Translations under genes and position numbers: made by a program | The notes under the pieces: model-generated | Database searches by the model: none | The model's input: the letters and a program-made list of their open reading frames with translations, nothing else | What the model was told of the DNA's origin: nothing | In this document: positions 59,344 to 64,000 of the stretch, piece after piece | How the letters are laid out: every line of letters starts with the position of its first letter | How positions within the stretch are numbered: position 1 is the stretch's first letter | Assembly (NCBI RefSeq): GCF_900129395.1 | Contig: NZ_FQVP01000005.1 | Location: 434,001-498,000 of the forward strand | Reading direction: 5' to 3' | DNA: 64,000 nt | DNA from: Pseudosulfitobacter pseudonitzschiae | GTDB taxonomy: Bacteria; Pseudomonadota; Alphaproteobacteria; Rhodobacterales; Rhodobacteraceae

Positions 59344-60216
59344 TCAGATAGGGTTTTGTGTGCGTCGCTCAAGGGCTGTGGCGATCAGGTCGGTGAAATC
59401 CGCAGGGGTTTTCATGGCGGCCACCTCGTCAGCGGTCACAGTGACACCCCAGCGCGCCATGGCTTCATAGCGGGGCTGACGATGGGCCAGCGCGCGGGCA
59501 TAGGTCCAGCGGATAAAGGTGTCAGGGTTCACCTGATGTTCGGACAACCCTGATTCCGCAAGGTATTCCTCCCAGCACTGCTTGAGGAAGGCAGGCAGAT
59601 AGGCCATCGGTTTTGGGGCCTTGTCAAAGCGGCGGATCAGCTCGGCGGTGTGCGCCTCGCTGCCCTTGATCCACACGGGCAGGCAGCTGGCCGACAGTTC
59701 GGTCATCAGCGGATCGTGATCATCGTCGGCATCGACCCATTCGCAGATCGATCCGCCGGTGTCGCAGATGAAATGCGGATAACCATACAGCGCACGGCCC
59801 CTGTCCGCGAAATAGGCGGTGTCGCGCAGGGCGTTGATCTCGGCCTTGCGGAACTGTTCCTGGCGGCGGGTGTATTCGTCGATGGTCAGCCCGCCCATGG
59901 CCGGATTGCCCGGCTTGCCCAGGTAGGTGGCGACGGGCGACAGGTTGTCGAAAGTGATGTTCGAGCCGATGTAGATGCTGTCAGTCATCAGCAGATCGCG
60001 CAGGAAGGGCACTTTCATCGCCTCGGCCTTGGCGTTGTCGGCGATGTATTCGCCCATGTAGCGGGTGCCGATGCGGTAGTCGATCGAGTAGTGGAACCAG
60101 TCGCCCGAGGCACGCAGCAGGGTCGACATATGGGTTTTGCCCAGGCCTGACATGCCATAGACAAGCACACGTTTTTCCTTGGCGTTCCGCCAGCTTGCGG
60201 CATCGGGGTATAGCAT
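59344..60216 (-). CDS. P-loop ATPase/kinase-like protein upstream of metA
   Basis: A 290-residue protein with a Walker A loop near the N-terminus ([20 protein letters not shown]). The remainder does not match a family I recognise; segments such as [16 protein letters not shown] and [20 protein letters not shown] look like nucleotide- and metal-binding parts of a small kinase. It is 31 bases upstream of metA on the same strand, so probably co-transcribed, but its role in methionine metabolism is unknown. Confidence 0.8.
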   Translation of the reverse strand: MLYPDAASWRNAKEKRVLVYGMSGLGKTHMSTLLRASGDWFHYSIDYRIGTRYMGEYIADNAKAEAMKVPFLRDLLMTDSIYIGSNITFDNLSPVATYLGKPGNPAMGGLTIDEYTRRQEQFRKAEINALRDTAYFADRGRALYGYPHFICDTGGSICEWVDADDDHDPLMTELSASCLPVWIKGSEAHTAELIRRFDKAPKPMAYLPAFLKQCWEEYLAESGLSEHQVNPDTFIRWTYARALAHRQPRYEAMARWGVTVTADEVAAMKTPADFTDLIATALERRTQNPI

Positions 60217-60295
60217 CGATCGGGGTCCGTTATCTGTTTGACCACGTTCCTAACCGAGCGCCGGACAAGACGCCAGTTCAGGCTGTTGTCCCACG

Positions 60296-60325
60296 AAAAA
60301 ACCCGCAGCCCGTGTGGGCTGCGGG
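60296..60325 (-). terminator. Rho-independent terminator of the FadL-like gene
   Basis: On the minus strand the 10-bp stem CCCGCAGCCC / GGGCTGCGGG with a 4-base loop is followed by TTTTTT. It is 27 bases after the stop of the FadL-like gene. Confidence 0.88.
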
Positions 60326-60352
60326 CTTCAGGGCATTCCCGAGGAAGTCGGA

Positions 60353-61453
60353 TCAGAACGTGTAGCCGACTTTCACGCCGATGGCGACGGCGTGGTTGTC
60401 CTCGAAGTTCGATGCAGGCGCAAAGCCGGGGATCGCGGTCTGGGCGTCACCGATATTGATGTAACGGATGCCGGTGGTGATCTTCATGTTGTCCTTGGTA
60501 TAGACTGCCGCCAGCGCAACACTTTTGAAGCCGTCGGTGGGACCAAGGTTGCTGGCAAAGCCTCCGTTGGATTTTTCGTAGCCGACCGAAGCCGACACCG
60601 ACCAGTTTTCGTTCAGCCGCCGGCCGACGCCAAGCGTGTAGGTGAACACATCGTTGTCGTAGCTGACCAGGGACGCGCCGCCTGTGGCCCCCTGATAGCC
60701 GATGGGCGTGATGTCGAATTCCGACCATTCGGCCCAGCGGATGCCACCGAACAGCAAGGTATCCTGGGCGATGCCGGTCTGGAAATCCAGATTGACCGAT
60801 TGGGGCGTCTCGATCTCGGTGTTCGAACCCGGAATGGGGACGCCACCAAAGCTTTCGGATGTTTGCACATCGTGCTTGATGCCCGAGTTATAGGTCAGCG
60901 CCACGCGCAGCGCGATGTCGGGTCGCTCATAGGCGCCACCGATGACATAGCCGACCCCGATGTCCCGGTCCCCGCTGACACGGTAGCCGGCGACGAAAGG
61001 CACCGCGGCAGTTGCCTCGACGCTTTGAACACGAAGACCGCCGTGAACGCTGAAGTTATTCTGGAACTTGTAACGCAACAGGCCGGTGATTGCGTGGGAT
61101 TCGAATTCGGCTTGGGAGCCGGCCGCGAAATAGCCCGTGCCGGTGGGATAATCCACATCCGCGCCAAAGGGCTGGTCATAGATGATGGCATAGGAGAGCC
61201 GGTCGTTGATGTCGGCCTTGTAGGCCGCGCCCAGTTGCAAAAAGCTGGATGTCATGTCGCCCGACCCGAAACCACCCAAGGCTGCCACGGCATTGCCCGA
61301 GGTGTCGGGGGATACGGACCCAAGGCTGAATTCGGCGTAACGCCCGCTTTCAAACAAGGCCAGAATGGATTGGCCCGAACGGTCGATGCCGCCCGCTTGC
61401 GCCGTGCAAGCCGAGCCGAGAAGCGCCGCAATGGCGATGGTCTTTACTGTCAT
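60353..61453 (-). CDS. OmpP1/FadL-family outer-membrane transporter
   Basis: A 366-residue exported barrel protein. The signal peptide (MTVKTIAIAALLGSACTAQA) is followed by the FadL-type N-terminal hatch (GGIDRSGQSILALFESG) and then long beta strands (LSYAIIYDQPFGADVDYP, NWSVSASVGYEKSNGG), ending in an aromatic residue (AIGVKVGYTF). The family imports long-chain fatty acids or other hydrophobic compounds. ATG 61453 follows GGGGAGGAG, so it is preferred to 61489. It is monocistronic. Confidence 0.9.
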   Translation of the reverse strand: MTVKTIAIAALLGSACTAQAGGIDRSGQSILALFESGRYAEFSLGSVSPDTSGNAVAALGGFGSGDMTSSFLQLGAAYKADINDRLSYAIIYDQPFGADVDYPTGTGYFAAGSQAEFESHAITGLLRYKFQNNFSVHGGLRVQSVEATAAVPFVAGYRVSGDRDIGVGYVIGGAYERPDIALRVALTYNSGIKHDVQTSESFGGVPIPGSNTEIETPQSVNLDFQTGIAQDTLLFGGIRWAEWSEFDITPIGYQGATGGASLVSYDNDVFTYTLGVGRRLNENWSVSASVGYEKSNGGFASNLGPTDGFKSVALAAVYTKDNMKITTGIRYINIGDAQTAIPGFAPASNFEDNHAVAIGVKVGYTF

Positions 61454-61627
61454 GTCACTCCTCCCCAGAAGTTGCTTCGCGAAAAACATTTGGCGAAGAC
61501 AAATGAAATTAAGCGTAGAGAACGGCGTTGCGTCAATGTTGACGCGTGGGCAAGATTGGTTGCCTGACGCAAGGTTAATCTGCCGCAGACTTAGGGCGTG
61601 AACGTCGGTCCGAACCTTGGAATAATG

Positions 61628-62563
61628 CTATCTATGCGGGAGTCTTCGGTCAACCAGCCGCGCATGTATCGCGCGCCAGGTGCGGCCATCCAGCACCACC
61701 AACCCCAAGGCAAGCAAGGCAAAGCCGACATAGGCCTGCGGCCCGAGCGTTTCGCTGCGCACCCACGCGCCCAGGGTGATGGCAACGGGCGGGATCAACA
61801 ATGTCACGACCATCAGGTTGCCGCTGCCCGCCATCTGCAGGATGCGGTAATACAGCAGATAGGCACCGGCCGTTGCGATGATCGCGTAATAGGCGATGGC
61901 GACCAGCGTATCGGGCGCCAACGCCAGCGTGATCGGCCCCTCGACCTGCCAGGCCAAGGGCAGGGTGATCAGGCTGGACCCGGTCAGCATTCCCGCAGCG
62001 GCCAGCACGGGATGCAAGCCGCCCAGATGCTTGCGCGCCCAGACACCGGCCAGCGCATAGCTGGCGGCCCCCCCGAGGACCGCAAGCTGGGCCAGGCTTT
62101 GCAGATCGAAATTGTGCAGGCTGTCCAGACCGATGGCTGTTGCAACGCCCGCAAAGCCAAGGGTGACGCCGATGGCGCGACGCGCGGTCATACGTTCGTC
62201 CGCAAAGAACACCGCCGCTGCCACAACCCCAAAGATCGCCGTCGCCGCGTTAAAGATCGAGGTCAGGCCACTGGCGATGTGCAGCTGTCCCCAGGCCATC
62301 AGGCCAAAGGGGATCACGTTGTTCAGCAGGCCCATGATCACGAAGGCGCCCCAGACCTTCGGGTCGTGCGGCACCGGAATACGGCGCAGCAGAACCACGA
62401 TCCACAGCACGACCATCGCCCAACCGGTGCGATGTGCCACAGCGGTCAACGGGCCGATTTCATCCAGTGCAACGCGGATCGACAGGAACGACCCGCCCCA
62501 GATCAACCCCAGCAGCAGCATTTCAGCCCATGCGCGGCCTGATATCGATTTTTGTTCAGTCAT
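61628..62563 (-). CDS. EamA-family (DMT) transporter
   Basis: A 311-residue inner-membrane protein with about ten hydrophobic helices in two EamA repeats. The first contains EMLLLGLIWGGSFLSIRVAL; the second is around AQLAVLGGAASYALAGVWAR. The last repeat ends VGFALLALGLVVLDGRTW. DMT exporters move amino acids, metabolites or drugs; the substrate is not predictable. It lies next to a second EamA transporter on the same strand, but identity between the two looks low, so they are probably not a recent duplication. Confidence 0.9.
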   Translation of the reverse strand: MTEQKSISGRAWAEMLLLGLIWGGSFLSIRVALDEIGPLTAVAHRTGWAMVVLWIVVLLRRIPVPHDPKVWGAFVIMGLLNNVIPFGLMAWGQLHIASGLTSIFNAATAIFGVVAAAVFFADERMTARRAIGVTLGFAGVATAIGLDSLHNFDLQSLAQLAVLGGAASYALAGVWARKHLGGLHPVLAAAGMLTGSSLITLPLAWQVEGPITLALAPDTLVAIAYYAIIATAGAYLLYYRILQMAGSGNLMVVTLLIPPVAITLGAWVRSETLGPQAYVGFALLALGLVVLDGRTWRAIHARLVDRRLPHR

Positions 62564-62615
62564 GATCCCGGACCTAGCAACAAGGCCATGCGCGCACGAT
62601 CCGAAAGCTGCGCAA

Positions 62616-63476
62616 TCAGCGGCGGCGGGTTTCGAACCAGATGTTCAGATAGTTGCCTGCAAAGATCACCGCAGCACCGACAAACACCCAGATATCAATG
62701 CTTTCTTTATACAGCAGCATTCCCACCACAGCGATGGTCGGCAGGCGGATAAAGTCGATGGGGACAACCACGGTGGCCGGTGCGATTTTCAGCGCATTGG
62801 TCAGGCAAAAGTGCGCCAGCAGACCGGCCAGCCCGATCAGCACCAGCCAGGGCAGCGTGGTCGCTGAGGGCAGCATCACATCGCCGTCGTATCCGGCCAT
62901 GACCAGCCCCATGACCAGTTGCATCGTGGTCAGCCAGAACAGGATACAGGTGATCGACTGCGTGCGGGTCAGGCGTTTGGTGAACATGATGGTCAGCGCG
63001 AAAAAGATCGCGGCGCTGGCTGCGGTCACCACGCCTGCGTTGATCGCGCCCACGTCGGGGCGCGCCACGATCAGGATGCCGACAAATCCCAAAAGCGCCG
63101 CCAGTACGCGCATCGACGTCAGCCGTTCGCCAAGGATCAGAGGGGACAGGACGATCACCCAGATCGGCGAGGTGAACTCTAATGCAAAGACCTGCGCCAA
63201 CGGGATCAACGTCACCGCGTAGAACCACAGGTTCTGTCCGGTGAAATGCGCCGCGTTGCGGATCAGATGCGTGCCCATCTGTTGGGTGTTGACCTGTCGC
63301 CACGTGCCGGTCACCCCTGCCACCAGACAGACGATCACCACACCCACAAGGCTACGGTACATCATGATTTCAAAGGTATCGAGCTGCGCGGCCACTTCGC
63401 GCCCGGCCACGGCCATCGCGGAAAACGACGCAATCGACCCGCTCATCCAGAGGGCGGCCTTGAGGATGGGGTTCAT
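62616..63476 (-). CDS. EamA-family (DMT) transporter
   Basis: A 286-residue ten-helix transporter. Repeat 1 begins ALWMSGSIASFSAMAVAGRE, and repeat 2 lies around ALTIMFTKRLTRTQSITCIL; ALEFTSPIWVIVLSPLILGE is the typical end of the first EamA unit. It belongs to the RhaT/YdcZ-like side of the family. Substrate unknown. It is 52 bases upstream of the other EamA gene and 48 bases after guaA. Confidence 0.9.
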   Translation of the reverse strand: MNPILKAALWMSGSIASFSAMAVAGREVAAQLDTFEIMMYRSLVGVVIVCLVAGVTGTWRQVNTQQMGTHLIRNAAHFTGQNLWFYAVTLIPLAQVFALEFTSPIWVIVLSPLILGERLTSMRVLAALLGFVGILIVARPDVGAINAGVVTAASAAIFFALTIMFTKRLTRTQSITCILFWLTTMQLVMGLVMAGYDGDVMLPSATTLPWLVLIGLAGLLAHFCLTNALKIAPATVVVPIDFIRLPTIAVVGMLLYKESIDIWVFVGAAVIFAGNYLNIWFETRRR

Positions 63477-63524
63477 GGGATCAGCGCCTTGAGCTTGATG
63501 GAAAAGACGGGGCCGTCGATGTGT

Positions 63525-64000
63525 TTATTCCCACTCGATGGTGCCCGGAGGTTTCGAGGTGATGTCATAGGTCACCCGGTTGATTCCCGGCACTTCGTTG
63601 ATGATCCGCGTGGCGGTTTCGCCAAGGAAATCATGGGTAAAGGGGTAATAGTCGGCTGTCATGCCGTCCACGGATGTCACCGCCCGCAGTGCACAGGCAA
63701 AATCATAGGTGCGCCCGTCGCCCATCACGCCGACGGTGCGCACGGGAAGGATGGCGACAAAGGCCTGCCAGATTTCATCGTACAGCCCGTGCTTGCGGAT
63801 CTGGTCGATATAGACGGCATCCGCCTCGCGCAGGATGTCCAGCTTGGCGCGGGTGATCTCGCCGGGGCAACGGATGGCCAGACCCGGACCGGGAAAGGGG
63901 TGACGCCCGATAAAACTGTCGGGCAGTCCCAGCTCACGACCCAGCGCGCGCACCTCGTCCTTGAACAGTTCGCGCAGCGGCTCGACCAGCTTCATGTTCA
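63525..64000 (-). CDS. guaA: GMP synthase, C-terminal part (start outside window)
   Basis: About 158 residues, the C-terminal dimerisation domain of glutamine-hydrolysing GMP synthase. [39 protein letters not shown], the phosphate-binding [20 protein letters not shown] and the universal C-terminus [10 protein letters not shown] are clear. The enzyme converts XMP to GMP. The glutaminase and ATP-pyrophosphatase domains lie beyond the window edge. Confidence 0.97.
   Translation of the reverse strand, partial: NMKLVEPLRELFKDEVRALGRELGLPDSFIGRHPFPGPGLAIRCPGEITRAKLDILREADAVYIDQIRKHGLYDEIWQAFVAILPVRTVGVMGDGRTYDFACALRAVTSVDGMTADYYPFTHDFLGETATRIINEVPGINRVTYDITSKPPGTIEWE

Noticed and set aside
60217-60352. 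SAM-type riboswitch ahead of the metA unit
   Set aside because: I could not find the conserved pseudoknot elements; the only clear structure is a terminator belonging to the FadL-like gene.

Overview
The window looks like a chromosomal segment of an alphaproteobacterium of the family Rhodobacteraceae (Roseobacter group). The evidence is high GC content, a CtrA response regulator encoded next to its inhibitor SciP, RTX/Hint-domain proteins, paired dimethylglycine-dehydrogenase-like flavoproteins, GTTC-N7-GTTC (alphaproteobacterial) LexA-box syntax, and housekeeping gene orders familiar from that group. I see no rRNA, tRNA, CRISPR array, insertion sequence or prophage. Most of the window is core genome.

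Layout. 1-3167: two tandem RTX/Hint proteins, the first cut by the window edge. 3164-8893: a MobA-like nucleotidyltransferase and two divergent paralogous FAD/GcvT oxidoreductases. 8966-15929: a histidine kinase, a CNNM/CorC-type membrane protein, xerD, a periplasmic protein, a 49-residue membrane protein, and aroK-aroB on the other strand. 15951-18042: ssb, a lytic transglycosylase and a secreted protein. 18095-23944: a peptide-type ABC importer (fused ATPase, two enlarged permeases, no binding protein nearby) preceded by an AraC regulator. 24038-24922: miaA.

25015-37109 is a long plus-strand envelope/translation cluster: pyrH, frr, uppS, cdsA, dxr, rseP, a 40-residue membrane protein, bamA, skp, fabZ, lpxA, lpxI, lpxB. 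It joins isoprenoid, phospholipid, lipid A and outer-membrane assembly. lpxD is not in its usual place between skp and fabZ. 37127-39531: mnmA, then sciP and ctrA (cell-cycle control). 39669-44296: ligA-recG, then a LexA-box-like sequence, a 42-residue membrane protein and a chain of hairpins. 44308-52937: a soluble chemoreceptor, an Fe-S scaffold, hisI, gluQRS, a methyltransferase, trmFO, a crotonase, a thioesterase, and a divergent DUF1127/MocR pair. 53099-54057: rplM-rpsI. 54197-64000: a TorF-like porin, an FkbM methyltransferase, TetR-ppk2, an alpha/beta hydrolase, metA with an upstream ATPase, a FadL-like protein, two EamA transporters and the end of guaA.

The observations I rate highest are: a probable SOS-controlled single-pass membrane microprotein at 43990-44118, which could be a SidA-like division inhibitor; uppS apparently starting at an AUC codon; a MetA carrying Glu111, which predicts acetyl-CoA rather than succinyl-CoA use; the MocR/DUF1127 intergenic operator array; and two further conserved-looking microproteins too short for usual gene callers.
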